Below are positions 1-7,411 of a stretch of DNA of 64,000 nucleotides, piece by piece; within the stretch, counting starts at the first letter, position 1, and every line of letters begins with the position of its first letter. Origin of the DNA: Acidovorax radicis (lineage in GTDB: Bacteria > Pseudomonadota > Gammaproteobacteria > Burkholderiales > Burkholderiaceae_C). The stretch lies in NCBI RefSeq assembly GCF_020510705.1, contig NZ_CP075184.1, forward strand, positions 1,240,001 through 1,304,000, read 5' to 3'. The notes beneath the pieces are model-generated. The model ran no database searches. It was not told the origin of the DNA and saw nothing but the letters and a program-made list of their open reading frames with translations. The position numbers and the translations under genes are program-made.

Positions 1-339
1 ATCGCTCCCGCCTTGCCCGGTATCACGCTTCGGCCCCAATTCCACATCGTCCACGCGCGCGGCTAGCTTCTGCGCCTCGTAGCCGTCTTTGTCGGTGTAC
101 TTTTCAATGTGCACATCGCCCAGCGTGAAAAGGTGCAGCGATCCTTTCAAAAGGAATGGCGCCAGCTTCTCTGCACGCTCGCCCCAGAACGCCGCATCAA
201 TCCACTGCGACGGGTACTCATCGCCCTCTTTCTGCCCAAAGTTGTAGACCAGGGACAGGTTCGCTACCTGCTTTCCGCTTGGGAGCGTTTTCACTTCTGC
301 ATCGCGTCCGAGACGCATCAACCCGTACATTTTTGCCAT
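1..339 (-). CDS. ssb: Single-stranded DNA-binding protein (3' end off the left edge)
   Basis: The first 113 residues are visible, from ATG at 339 to the edge. The fold signature is an OB-fold SSB: an N-terminal MAKMYGLMRLGRDAEVK strand, then a WIDAAFWGERAEKLAPFLLKG stretch typical of SSB beta-strands 3-4, and a YTDKDGYE loop. It would coat single-stranded DNA during phage recombination and replication and it sits just downstream of the exonuclease gene in the same leftward operon. It is shorter in its loops than host SSB, as phage SSBs often are. The acidic C-terminal tail, if present, lies outside the window. Confidence 0.85.
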   Translation of the reverse strand, partial: MAKMYGLMRLGRDAEVKTLPSGKQVANLSLVYNFGQKEGDEYPSQWIDAAFWGERAEKLAPFLLKGSLHLFTLGDVHIEKYTDKDGYEAQKLAARVDDVELGPKRDTGQGGSD

Positions 340-384
340 GATTGGCCTTTCTAAAGTCCCAGCAGCCTGCCCGCTGGGTGTTGG

Positions 385-1047
385 TTAAGCTGTTTCCAGC
401 TCGGTGATTGGGTGGATCTGGTCGAACTCCTGCACGACCTCGGCGTAATACTCGCGCGCTGCCTTCACCTTCTCAGCAATGGCACGCTCTTTGGCAAAGT
501 CGCGCTGAATAGTCCAGCTGGTCAGGCGCATGTGCTCGGGGATGTGGCCGACAACGTGCATCTGCAACGGCTCGAAGCCGATCAGGCGCTCAGGGGTGTC
601 AACCAAGGCATAGTTCACCTCCCACTCGTCGGCGTCCCACAGCCACATGTAGCCGCGCATCTGCCATTCATACAGCTTGTCTTCGCAGTCCACGACCCAG
701 CCGGGGAAGGTCTTCGCTGACCACGACGACTTGAGATCGTGCCCGCGCTTGCGCTCCACGTCGTATAGGTCGCACTCGCCGCTGATCAGCCCATTGCTTT
801 TGCGCTCTTTGTTCTTGGAGAGACTCAAGCCACGCACCCGGTTGAGAAGTGCAATACTTTCATCCTCGACCTCGATTCCCTTTTGCGTTTCCTTGCTGGA
901 AAACTCGAAGTCCACACCGAGAATTTCCTGCTGGGCCAGCTCGCGGATATAGGTCTTGGCGCCCACCGATAGCGGGCCATCTTTGAGCGTCTTGGGCTCG
1001 GTCATGATCTTGCCCAATGAGCTGCACCGGATGAGGATTTCACGCAT
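385..1047 (-). CDS. YqaJ/RecE-type phage exonuclease
   Basis: This 220-residue protein probably makes 3' overhangs for phage recombination, as lambda Exo does. The nuclease core is readable: a conserved Glu in the SSKETQKGIEVED region (about residues 50-65), GECDLYD followed by the D-x-K element HDLKSSWS (about residues 95-115), and a YEWQMRGYMW helix further on, all typical of the YqaJ/lambda-exonuclease family. The start is at 1047, overlapping the upstream gene by 8 bases; a longer frame begins at 1101 but would bury itself in that gene. It lies between SSB and an unknown recombination-module protein. Confidence 0.8.
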   Translation of the reverse strand: MREILIRCSSLGKIMTEPKTLKDGPLSVGAKTYIRELAQQEILGVDFEFSSKETQKGIEVEDESIALLNRVRGLSLSKNKERKSNGLISGECDLYDVERKRGHDLKSSWSAKTFPGWVVDCEDKLYEWQMRGYMWLWDADEWEVNYALVDTPERLIGFEPLQMHVVGHIPEHMRLTSWTIQRDFAKERAIAEKVKAAREYYAEVVQEFDQIHPITELETA

Positions 1048-1861
1048 GTGCTGCTCCTTGTTTCTTGAGGGCCGCGCCGCGCGTTTGCACGGCTTTGGCA
1101 AAGGTGGCGTAGCCGTCCTTGTCGCGGGCGGCTTGGAACACTTTCACGCCGTCCTGCATGGTCTTGCGCAAGGCCGCTTCATCGGGCGCCGCAGTCGCAC
1201 GCGCGCACCAGTCATCGCGGACAAGCTGCATTTGCGCATCGCGCTCGTCGTCCACCAAGTGGCGTACCAGTTCGGCGTCCAGGTCTTCCAAGTCCTGGCT
1301 GAACATGTCAGATGCCGCCGTGACGTTCAACACCATGGCGATCTTGGCCCTCTTGCATGCCATCTTGAGAACGGTATTGGCAAGGTCTGCTGACTCGGTG
1401 CGCACCTGCTGCACGGTGTAGTGCCCGCCTTGCTTGCGTCCGAACTTTAGGCGGCGGTGTGTTTCTTGCGTGGCGTTGAATTCCTCCACGCACACGGCCT
1501 TGCGCCAGCGGTATTTTTCTTCATCGCTGGAACACTCACCAAGGCCAGAGCCCAGCGTCGCTCCAGAGGTTTGGTGCTCACCTACGCAGTTCACCCGGTA
1601 GCGAATGGAGCCATCGCGCGACAGGTCTGTGACCTCGTAGCGGTCGGCAATGCGGAATGTCATGCACAGCACCTCGGCGCCGGACTTCAGCAGCGTAGGC
1701 TTGTCGCCAGCGCCAGGAATGGCCCCGTAGTGCACATTGGGTTTCATCACGGCCTGCATAACCTGTTGCACGGTCTTGGCATGCGCGACGACTTCAGCAG
1801 TTGGGTTCGCGCTTCGTGCGGGAACCATGCTGGCTGTATCAACTTCAACGACAGCGTTCAT
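1040..1861 (-). CDS. Phage recombination-module protein of unknown function
   Basis: A 273-residue protein between the exonuclease and a coiled-coil gene. Visible features are a central conserved-looking block (HYGAIPGAGDKPTLLKSGAE, then a GEHQTSGATLGSGLGE stretch) and a basic segment RRLKFGRKQGGHY. Its position directly upstream of an Exo-type nuclease is where single-strand annealing proteins usually sit, so a RecT/Sak-like role is possible, but I do not recognise an annealing-protein motif. Start chosen at 1861, eleven bases after the upstream stop; the longer frame to 1939 would overlap that gene by 67 bases. Confidence 0.6.
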   Translation of the reverse strand: MNAVVEVDTASMVPARSANPTAEVVAHAKTVQQVMQAVMKPNVHYGAIPGAGDKPTLLKSGAEVLCMTFRIADRYEVTDLSRDGSIRYRVNCVGEHQTSGATLGSGLGECSSDEEKYRWRKAVCVEEFNATQETHRRLKFGRKQGGHYTVQQVRTESADLANTVLKMACKRAKIAMVLNVTAASDMFSQDLEDLDAELVRHLVDDERDAQMQLVRDDWCARATAAPDEAALRKTMQDGVKVFQAARDKDGYATFAKAVQTRGAALKKQGAAHA

Positions 1862-1872
1862 AGTGGTGTTTC

Positions 1873-2940
1873 TCAGTAGGTTATGGATACAGCCGGGATC
1901 GCCTTCTTCGCGATGAGGGTCACGGCGGTCTTGGCGCATTCCTCGGTCAGGCCGCCAGCCATGAATGCCTCCATGGCTGCGCGGTTGATGGCGATCTTGT
2001 GCGCCTTGTCGCGCTCGCGGCGCTTGGCTTCCTGGGCCTCGGCTTCCGCAGCGGCGGCTACGCGGCGCTGCTCGGCTTCAACCGCTGCGGCGGCCTGGCG
2101 CTCCGCATCTGCCTTGGCCTGCTCTTCGCGGCGCAGGGCTTCGGCTTTCTCGCGCTCTGCGCGCTCGGCCTGCAGCTTCAGTTCCAGCTCGCGACGCTCT
2201 GCAGCGGCCTTGGCTTCGGCTTCGCGCTTGGCGGCCGCGTCGCGCTCGGCCTGGGCCTTGGCGTCAGCCGCGCGCTGTGCCTGCTCGGCGGCTTCGCGTG
2301 CAATGCGTTCTTCACGGTCCTTCTGCTCGCGGGCAGCAGCATCGGCGCGCAGCTTGGCGAGTTCGGCCTGCTCGGTTGCCTCGCGCTCCCTGGTGGCGAT
2401 GGCTGTGGCAAGTGATTCGAGCGTCCTAGCCTTGGCTCGGTGCGCCTCGGCCTCGTATTCTTCCCACGACTCGTCAACAATCCGAGCCTCCACAGCGGCG
2501 ATGGCGGTTTGCAGTTCTTCCCGCTTGAGAAAGCCGATCTCACGCCCCTGGTCGCTCAGCCACTGAACGCCAGCCTTATGTTTGGCCTCGCGCGCCGCTT
2601 CCGCTTCTTCATAGTCGGTGAGGGGCTTGCGCACCTCGTCTTTCCATTGGTCCATCAGGTCGCGCATGCGCTTGCGCTCGGCGTCAACCAGGCCGGGCTG
2701 TTTCTTCAACTCTGCCACCAGCTCTTTGCCGATGTTGTCGAGCGCCGTCTTGCCCTTCGCCACCCTGTAGGCAATCGAGGCGATGGCGTCGCGGCCCTTC
2801 TTGGTGGACACATCATGCACGAATGCGTCGAGTTCTTCCTTGATCTTGATGAGGTACGGGTCCAGGCCATGCGGCGCTGAATAGACCGCCAGCGCTGTCT
2901 CTGCAGGTGGCAATTCGATAAGTTCGGTCGTGTTGCTCAT
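1873..2940 (-). CDS. Long coiled-coil phage early protein
   Basis: 355 residues. Residues about 1-125 form a globular helical domain with a KKGRDAIASIAYRVAKGKTA block. Residues about 125-330 are an almost uninterrupted Ala/Glu/Arg/Lys-rich coiled coil (repeated A-E-R-E-A-A type heptads), followed by a short C-terminal helix ending in AVSITY. Proteins of this shape are common beside phage recombination genes. They resemble DUF1351-type proteins in layout, but no enzymatic motif is seen. It is the third gene counting from SSB and is probably co-transcribed with the exonuclease. Confidence 0.6.
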   Translation of the reverse strand: MSNTTELIELPPAETALAVYSAPHGLDPYLIKIKEELDAFVHDVSTKKGRDAIASIAYRVAKGKTALDNIGKELVAELKKQPGLVDAERKRMRDLMDQWKDEVRKPLTDYEEAEAAREAKHKAGVQWLSDQGREIGFLKREELQTAIAAVEARIVDESWEEYEAEAHRAKARTLESLATAIATREREATEQAELAKLRADAAAREQKDREERIAREAAEQAQRAADAKAQAERDAAAKREAEAKAAAERRELELKLQAERAEREKAEALRREEQAKADAERQAAAAVEAEQRRVAAAAEAEAQEAKRRERDKAHKIAINRAAMEAFMAGGLTEECAKTAVTLIAKKAIPAVSITY

Positions 2941-2947
2941 ATGGTCC

Positions 2948-3076
2948 TCAGAGAAAGAATGGATAAAGCAGCCCGGCGCAAAAGCCGGTCACTGCAAAGA
3001 TGGCCAGGGCAACAACAGCCCAAAAGAACAGGCTTTCGCCTGGGGTCAAGTCGATGTCGTCGGGGTTGTTGGTCAT
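2948..3076 (-). CDS. Small single-pass membrane protein (42 aa)
   Basis: A 42-residue ORF with a short acidic N-terminus (TNNPDDIDLTPGE) and one membrane helix (residues about 17-40, FFWAVVALAIFAVTGFCAGL). Its ATG overlaps the stop of the upstream gene as ATGA (3073-3076), which is the coupling pattern used through this whole operon and is the main reason to call it. Function unknown. Confidence 0.55.
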   Translation of the reverse strand: MTNNPDDIDLTPGESLFFWAVVALAIFAVTGFCAGLLYPFFL

Positions 3077-3384
3077 GGGGATGGCTCCACATGCTCAATC
3101 GCCATCAGGCTCTGGATCTGGCGGTCAATCTCGGTAACGCGGGCGTAGAAATCCGCGCTGGCCTTGGTCTTGATGGCCTCAAGGTCCGCGATCTGTTGCG
3201 GAACTGGGTTGAAGTCGTCGGGCACTTCAAAAGTGGTCTGGATCTCCTTCACGAAGACCATGCCGTAGCGGTGTTCCTCGCGCAAGAGGCGGAAGTCGTA
3301 CTCGGTAGCGCCGAACTTTTCGTGCCCGGTGTACTTGCACTTTTGCCAGTACACGTATTGCTTCACTGTGATTTTCTTGGTCAT
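3073..3384 (-). CDS. Hypothetical phage early protein
   Basis: A 103-residue soluble protein starting MTKKITVKQYVYWQKCKY. It contains a mixed helical/strand N-terminal half and a C-terminal amphipathic helix (residues about 70-95). ATGA overlap with the downstream small membrane gene and a one-base TGATG-type overlap with the upstream gene support this start over the longer frame to 3468. No family recognised. Confidence 0.6.
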   Translation of the reverse strand: MTKKITVKQYVYWQKCKYTGHEKFGATEYDFRLLREEHRYGMVFVKEIQTTFEVPDDFNPVPQQIADLEAIKTKASADFYARVTEIDRQIQSLMAIEHVEPSP

Positions 3385-3791
3385 CACTGCACCTCCGCTA
3401 CTGTGTTGGGGAGAGACTTGGAGAGGGCGGCGCGGGCTGCGTCTAGAGTCATCGTCTCTTTCGTCCAACCGTCTTGCGGGTACTTCTCGGATAGCGTCGT
3501 GCGCATCGCTGCATAGACATCCGCTACTAACGCGAGAGTTTTCTCCAGCTCCTTCACCCGCTCTACAAGCTGGCGGGGAGTGAGGCCGGTGGTGTTCCAG
3601 ACGGTGCCAGCCTCAAGGAGCAATGCCGCGTTGGCGTGGCTCTCTTCGATGTTGTGGTTCCATTGGCCGCGACTGGCGATGGTTCTGGCCACGCCCATGT
3701 CTACTACGGGCAAAACAAACAAGCACCACCCACCGTCGCCGTACGTCTCCAATTCCCACAGGCCTTGCGTCGGCTTGATTGCTTCACTCAT
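3384..3791 (-). CDS. Hypothetical phage early protein
   Basis: 135 residues. The N-terminal 70 residues read as a small beta-rich domain (GLWELETYGDGGWCLFVLP, then RTIASRGQWNHNIEESHANA). The C-terminal 65 are helical with a leucine-rich RQLVERVKELEKTLALV segment. Start at 3791 makes an ATGA overlap with the neighbouring gene. This type of small protein, with an N-terminal substrate-free domain and a short coiled coil, is frequent in beta-proteobacterial prophage left arms; function unknown. Confidence 0.6.
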   Translation of the reverse strand: MSEAIKPTQGLWELETYGDGGWCLFVLPVVDMGVARTIASRGQWNHNIEESHANAALLLEAGTVWNTTGLTPRQLVERVKELEKTLALVADVYAAMRTTLSEKYPQDGWTKETMTLDAARAALSKSLPNTVAEVQ

Positions 3792-4060
3792 TTCGTTCCC
3801 CCTGCAACGGTGTAGGTCTGCCCGCGCCGTGGCGTGCAGGTCAAAGTCTTGTCGTCCACCCACTGAGCCAGCGCACCAGGACCGCAAACTTCCTGGCCTG
3901 CAAACTCGCGCGAGGCTCGGGCAGCTTCTTCCTGCTGGATGGCTACAAGGTTGTCGGACTCGGGCCACTCGGCGCGGTGATCGTCCCATTGCGCCCAAAA
4001 GAAAGCCGCGAAAATCGCGGCCAGGTAGAGGAAGGTTTTCCAGTTCGGGTGGTGGGTCAT
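3788..4060 (-). CDS. Small membrane-anchored phage protein
   Basis: 90 residues: short N-terminus, one membrane helix (residues about 8-24, FLYLAAIFAAFFWAQW), then a charged helical periplasmic or cytoplasmic part with two cysteines (QEVCGPG, LTCTPRRG). Overlaps its upstream neighbour and its downstream neighbour by 4 bases each. Function unknown. Confidence 0.55.
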   Translation of the reverse strand: MTHHPNWKTFLYLAAIFAAFFWAQWDDHRAEWPESDNLVAIQQEEAARASREFAGQEVCGPGALAQWVDDKTLTCTPRRGQTYTVAGGTK

Positions 4061-4395
4061 GGGGTCTTCTCCTGAATCGGTTCGCGTTCTTCTGGGATGG
4101 CATCGCTGTAGAAGCCTTCTGCCGTATGCCCAATGCCTGCGTCATCGCGGAAGCTGGCAAAGTCACTGACGTGCATGGCCTGAAGAAGTCCGCACACATC
4201 AACTCGCACCAGCCCAGTTTCCACATCAATCGACTCGACAGGCCACCCCCATCCATCGCGCCCTATTGCGACGAATGGTTGCGGCAAACTATTGATGTAG
4301 GCCATGTCCAGCATGTCACTGGCCGCGTTCTCCCGCTTCACCCGTGCCTGCGCTTCAGTGCTAGCCTTCTGGACTGCTCGGAGGTCTGGGGTCAT
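4057..4395 (-). CDS. Hypothetical phage early protein
   Basis: 112 residues starting MTPDLRAVQKASTEAQ. Helical first third, then a beta-type stretch with GRDGWGWPVESIDVETGLVRVDV. The start at 4395 forms an ATGA overlap with the upstream stop; a start at 4431 is possible but less consistent with the operon. Function unknown. Confidence 0.55.
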   Translation of the reverse strand: MTPDLRAVQKASTEAQARVKRENAASDMLDMAYINSLPQPFVAIGRDGWGWPVESIDVETGLVRVDVCGLLQAMHVSDFASFRDDAGIGHTAEGFYSDAIPEEREPIQEKTP

Positions 4396-4643
4396 GGCTT
4401 GGCTTTTGGTGGGTGGGCTAGGCCGCGCCAAGAGCCTTTTGCCGAAAAATGCAGCGGAAGGCTTCCGTATCCACCCATGCGGACTGCTTCAGGGTGCGAT
4501 GCAGCGTTAGACCATGCACCGCCATTCCAGTGGCTCCACCAAGACCCGGTCTGGTCATATTTACGACACGACACGTTGTAAACACCCGGCTCCCAAGGGG
4601 CCTCGCCATTCACAAACCACGGTGTCAATTCTTGGTCACTCAT
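4392..4643 (-). CDS. Hypothetical Trp-rich phage protein
   Basis: 83 residues with a compact tryptophan-rich pattern (PWFVNGEAPWEPGVYNVSC, then GSWWSHWNGGAWSNA). This pattern recurs in short prophage proteins of unknown function. Start at 4643 overlaps the upstream gene by 8 bases. Confidence 0.55.
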   Translation of the reverse strand: MSDQELTPWFVNGEAPWEPGVYNVSCRKYDQTGSWWSHWNGGAWSNAASHPEAVRMGGYGSLPLHFSAKGSWRGLAHPPKAKP

Positions 4644-4812
4644 CTTCATCTCCTGGGTGTGCTGGATCGCGACTATCAGGATGGGCAAGCATCTGCCGAT
4701 CCCGTGCTTTTTCTCTCAGCGCTTCTTCGCGGGCAAAGTGGTCAACATCGCGTGGGATGGGCCAGAAGCGATGCAGCAGGGCTGATATGCCGGGGTCTAC
4801 GTGGTCGTTCAT
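4636..4812 (-). CDS. Small hydrophilic phage protein (58 aa)
   Basis: A 58-residue ORF, rich in Asp, Glu, Arg and His, beginning MNDHVDPGISALLHRFW and ending in an acidic tail (PGDEDE). It fills exactly the space between two other small genes and overlaps one by 4 bases (ATGA) and the other by 8, which supports it as a real gene. Function unknown. Confidence 0.5.
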   Translation of the reverse strand: MNDHVDPGISALLHRFWPIPRDVDHFAREEALREKARDRQMLAHPDSRDPAHPGDEDE

Positions 4813-5096
4813 GATGGGTTTCGCTCAACGCAGAGCGCCCTGCAGATGCCTGAGATAAGCGCGTGTTGGTTGAGGCCGATGCGCTTGCGGGCGATCCATG
4901 CGATCAGGATGTAATCAAGCGACCTAGCAGACTCGCTCAATTCTTCTATGTGATACGACGGCACGTCTTCCCATTCGCCTCGCACCGCGCTTCCGTTGAC
5001 AAACTTGGTGGCGAGATACTTCACCACCTCAACCTGCTGGCCGTCAAAGTCGTACTCGAATCGCTCAAGCACCTTGCCCCAAGGGAATTTGCTCAT
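4809..5096 (-). CDS. Hypothetical phage early protein
   Basis: 95 residues starting MSKFPWGKVLERFEYDFDG. I prefer the ATG at 5096 to the in-frame ATG at 5108, because GGAG sits 7 bases before the 5096 start while the 5108 start is inside the tail of a terminator-like hairpin. Mostly mixed strand/helix; no family recognised. Confidence 0.55.
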   Translation of the reverse strand: MSKFPWGKVLERFEYDFDGQQVEVVKYLATKFVNGSAVRGEWEDVPSYHIEELSESARSLDYILIAWIARKRIGLNQHALISGICRALCVERNPS

Positions 5097-5194
5097 TGCT
5101 TGCTCCATGAAAAAAGCCGCTCATGGCGGCTTGGGTTGGGTGGTTGATGGTGGTCGGTGCTGATTTCCGACTCAGTGGCGCGGCGCTTTTTCAT
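5093..5194 (-). CDS. Possible 33-aa leader ORF
   Basis: An ATG-initiated 33-residue frame (MKKRRATESEISTDHHQ...) whose stop overlaps the next start as ATGA, just as the real genes here do. It lacks an obvious ribosome binding site and its coding sequence runs through the hairpin at 5110-5132, so it may be chance. A translated leader over a terminator is the alternative reading. Confidence 0.3.
   Translation of the reverse strand: MKKRRATESEISTDHHQPPNPSRHERLFSWSKQ
5110..5132 (-). terminator. Hairpin plus U-run on the minus strand
   Basis: On the minus strand AAGCCGC and GCGGCTT form a 7-bp stem around a 5-base loop (CATGA), followed by six T. It lies directly before the start codon of the gene at 5096 rather than at an operon end, so it may act as an attenuator inside the leftward transcript. 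Confidence 0.65.
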
Positions 5195-5461
5195 GGCAGC
5201 TGTGAAAACAGCCTAGGAGCATTCCGCCTGCTTATCCCATCCATCCGTTTGCGGATCAGCCTCCGCATTCACCATCATTGAAGCGGGCGGGACGCTACCC
5301 CCGCGATGTGTTCGGTCAGGCTGGCCGCGAACGGCTCTCAGTTTCTGCCAAAGGTCACCTACCTACCTTGAGAATCCCGGCTGAGCTTTTCGTCCCCGGG
5401 AGGACTAGCGTGTCATCGATTTTCCACGCCGCCGCTTCAATGATGGCCCCGGACAACTCCG
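5195..5461. other. Stretch with no supported gene
   Basis: Within the leftward early operon, between the small ORFs at 5194 and 5498, I see no frame with a credible start, binding site and composition on either strand. It contains short inverted repeats (for example around GCAGCTGTGAAAACAGCC at 5197-5214) but nothing I can name. Confidence 0.4.
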
Positions 5462-5500
5462 GGCACTCCCGGCCCCTGGTGTAGGGGCGGGGTGGGGTTA
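5462..5500. repeat. 39-bp direct repeat, copy 1 (3' end of a small gene)
   Basis: Identical to 5943-5981 over 39 bases. Read on the minus strand it starts with the TAA stop of the gene at 5498 and runs into a hairpin (GCCCCT, 5-base loop, AGGGGC). The two copies end two neighbouring genes, so it is a duplicated 3' end. Confidence 0.9.
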
Positions 5501-5692
5501 ACGGGCGGCGAGCATGGCGTCTGCCATTGCGTAGGCATTTTTTGCGTCAGACGCGAATGAGCTCTCGGTGTTTGCAAGGAACACCTGCATCGCATTAGCC
5601 GCAAAGTAGTCGCGCAGCGTCATGCCAGGCTGCCCATCGTTAGAGCCGTTGGCTTCTGTCACTGGAAACGCCGGAATTGATTTCGGGTCCAT
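5498..5692 (-). CDS. Small conserved prophage protein (64 aa)
   Basis: 64 residues: MDPKSIPAFPVTEANGSNDG, then a GMTLRDYFAANAMQ helix and an AYAMADAMLAAR C-terminus. The MTLRDYFAA...AYAxADAML pattern is a very common short prophage protein in proteobacteria, of unknown function. Its stop codon lies inside the 39-bp repeat. Confidence 0.7.
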   Translation of the reverse strand: MDPKSIPAFPVTEANGSNDGQPGMTLRDYFAANAMQVFLANTESSFASDAKNAYAMADAMLAAR

Positions 5693-5942
5693 CTCTATCT
5701 CCTATCAGTTAGCCCCGGCGCTTGGCCGGGACGGGGTGAATGCTTTGAAGGGCGGGCCAGACGGCCAGTCCTGGCTATGACACTGTGTTCACGTGCCTCA
5801 AATATGAACCGACCCGGACCGAAGCCCTGCCAGGGTCGTCACAGCGCTATCTACCCGAGGGCGCTACTTCCTCGCATGATTTGGCATGTTTGCGGCCCCG
5901 TTACCCGAAGGTTTCGCCGCTTCCGCCCATCAAAGCAATCCC

Positions 5943-5981
5943 GGCACTCCCGGCCCCTGGTGTAGGGGCGGGGTGGGGTTA
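5943..5981. repeat. 39-bp direct repeat, copy 2
   Basis: Same 39 bases as 5462-5500, again beginning with the TAA stop of the minus-strand gene next to it (5979) and carrying the same 6-bp hairpin. There is no U-run after the hairpin in either copy. Confidence 0.9.
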
Positions 5982-6218
5982 CTTGCAGCGTGCCTTGTGC
6001 TTTTTGACGCGGCGCAACTTCATCGCGGCACGGTGTGCGGCCTTGTGGGCTCCGGGTGCGCAGCGGTTGCCATGGCCTTGGCCTTTACCGCGTGAGACGT
6101 AAGGGCCGAGTTCTGCAATTTGCGCTTGCTGCACCGATGCAGAAACAGCGCTGCTCATGATCCCGGCGATAGCTGCGGCCATAGCCATGGCGCGTGCAAA
6201 TGGTGCTGAACGTTGCAT
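5979..6218 (-). CDS. Small exported basic protein
   Basis: 79 residues. The start at 6218 gives a classical signal peptide: MQRSAPFARAMAMAAAIAG followed by a hydrophobic run and an AVSASVQQA cleavage region at about residues 25-32. The rest is very basic (GKGQGHGNRCAPGAHKAAHR...KKHKARCK) with two cysteines. Could be a periplasmic DNA- or envelope-binding protein; function unknown. The frame could extend to 6242 but the signal peptide fits the 6218 start. Confidence 0.5.
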   Translation of the reverse strand: MQRSAPFARAMAMAAAIAGIMSSAVSASVQQAQIAELGPYVSRGKGQGHGNRCAPGAHKAAHRAAMKLRRVKKHKARCK

Positions 6219-6327
6219 GTGAATTCCTTCGTTAAAAAACAAAAGCGCCTCACTAGAAGCGCCTGGGTTGCCCCGTGTGGATGGGGGAAGGGGTTACGAT
6301 CCAGACACCCAGCTACGGAGTGCTGTT

Positions 6328-6498
6328 ATGTGGAAGTGCAAATCCTGCGGACTGCTTGTGCTATTCCGCGCTGTCGAGCCCGAGGTAGACGAAGACGGCT
6401 GCTTTTTCCTTTGCCCTGGCTGCGGCCACCGCAACAAGTTGGTGAACATGGCGCACCCAGGTGATGAAAGCATCGCGTTTGGTCAGCCCGACGAGTAG
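6328..6498 (+). CDS. Zinc-ribbon mini-protein (56 aa)
   Basis: 56 residues: MWKCKSCGLLVLFRAVEPEV... with CxxC at residues 4-7 and FLCPGCGHRN (second CxxC) near residues 33-36, a typical one-zinc ribbon. It is the only rightward gene embedded in the leftward early operon, with its own start after a 110-base divergent gap. Likely a nucleic-acid or protein binder; no specific family recognised. Confidence 0.55.
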   Translation: MWKCKSCGLLVLFRAVEPEVDEDGCFFLCPGCGHRNKLVNMAHPGDESIAFGQPDE

Positions 6499-6508
6499 CC
6501 AAGTCGAA

Positions 6509-6751
6509 CTATTCGGCTTTTCCTAAGAGTTGTATGCGCGACTCGATTGCTGTGATCGCGCTGTTGTAGCCATGCGCCCACGCAGGGGTTTCGCGGGCCT
6601 TGTTTCGGATGTCTTCGATTGCGGCCCTGAGCGCGGCCACCTGCGCATCCACCAGCTCTCGGCGCTTCTTGGACGGCGTTGTCCGAGTCTTTTTCACTGG
6701 CCTGCAAATGGCATTGCCAAAGGCGTTGGAAATCTGTTGTGAGGTGGCCAT
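6509..6751 (-). CDS. First gene of the leftward early operon, unknown
   Basis: 80 residues, helical and basic: MATSQQISNAFGNAICRPVKK, then RRELVDAQVAALRAAIEDIR and a final YNSAITAIESRIQLLG helix. It is preceded by AGGAGAG and would be the first gene transcribed from the promoter at 7097-7127. Function unknown; the position resembles early regulators, but no HTH or arginine-rich N-protein motif is clear. Confidence 0.6.
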   Translation of the reverse strand: MATSQQISNAFGNAICRPVKKTRTTPSKKRRELVDAQVAALRAAIEDIRNKARETPAWAHGYNSAITAIESRIQLLGKAE

Positions 6752-7096
6752 GCTCTCTCCTGGTTAAACATCGAAGCGCCCTACCTGTAAGACGCTTTGA
6801 TGTCGGCCCTGTCCCCAAGGCCCTTGCAGCTGGCATCTCCCCGATTGCTCAGGCTCCATCTGCTGTTGTCCCGGCTTGACCGCCCCGGGTGGCGAGTAGT
6901 GCTTTTTTGATCTAGCCCGAGCTGGGCCTGGTTCGCGGGTTGTGTTCGCGCGCCACCTGTCTTTTGCTTCTGCCGACAGATCGAGGGGGCAGGGCGCTTT
7001 CATCAAGTGCGCCAGTTCATCCTCTCAGTTGTTAAAGAACCCCAGGTGACCGCCGATCCGCTCACCCTGTCGCTGCTTTGTGGCTGGCGATGGGTG
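6752..7096. other. Long leader of the leftward early transcript
   Basis: About 340 bases between the leftward promoter and its first gene. It holds an 11-bp inverted repeat with one mismatch (6768-6778 with 6793-6803) close to the ribosome binding site. A minus-strand frame (6764-7006, MMKAPCPLDLSAEAKD...) runs through it, but its second half is low-complexity and it has no good binding site. The length suggests an antitermination or regulatory leader. Confidence 0.4.
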
Positions 7097-7148
7097 ATTG
7101 TAAACACGTTTACAGGAATGTGCGCAAGTATTTGTAGATAAATTTACA
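7097..7148 (-). promoter_or_regulatory. Leftward early promoter (PL-like) with repressor operators
   Basis: On the minus strand: TTGCGC (7127-7122), 19 bases, then TACAAT (7102-7097). The near-perfect palindrome TGTAAACACGTTTACA (7099-7114) overlaps the -10. A weaker related site, TGTAGATAAATTTACA, is at 7133-7148. The -35, spacer length, operator and -10 match the rightward promoter at 7811-7841 base for base at most positions, which is strong evidence for both. Confidence 0.8.
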
Positions 7149-7210
7149 AAAAAACAATGTGTTTCAGCGGTCTATATAGTTGTTGCCACACCTATAGGGA
7201 GACGGCTAGC

Positions 7211-7411
7211 ATGGAACCCATGGATAAAAACACAGTATCGCCGGACGATAGCGAATCACCCACACGAGTGCGGGTGCTGGGTGCCGGTGAATCACTGGAG
7301 GTCGCCGCTGCGCACGCGCAACACCTGGCCTTGACCGGGGTCAAGACATTGGTATTTCCCGACGAATCGTTGCTTAGGGCTTGGAGGCTGCGTCTTGCAG
7401 CACTTGCATGA
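7211..7411 (+). CDS. Hypothetical small protein in the immunity region
   Basis: 66 residues: acidic N-terminus (MEPMDKNTVSPDDSESP), then RVRVLGAGESLEVAAAHAQ and a C-terminal helix. AGGGAG lies 9 bases before the ATG. Its 3' end overlaps the end of the convergent repressor gene by 38 bases, which is unusual and lowers confidence. No family recognised. Confidence 0.45.
   Translation: MEPMDKNTVSPDDSESPTRVRVLGAGESLEVAAAHAQHLALTGVKTLVFPDESLLRAWRLRLAALA

Noticed and set aside
2000..2566. Plus-strand Ala/Ser/Arg-rich frames opposite the coiled-coil gene
   Set aside because: They mirror the repetitive GC-rich codons of the minus-strand gene and have no ribosome site.
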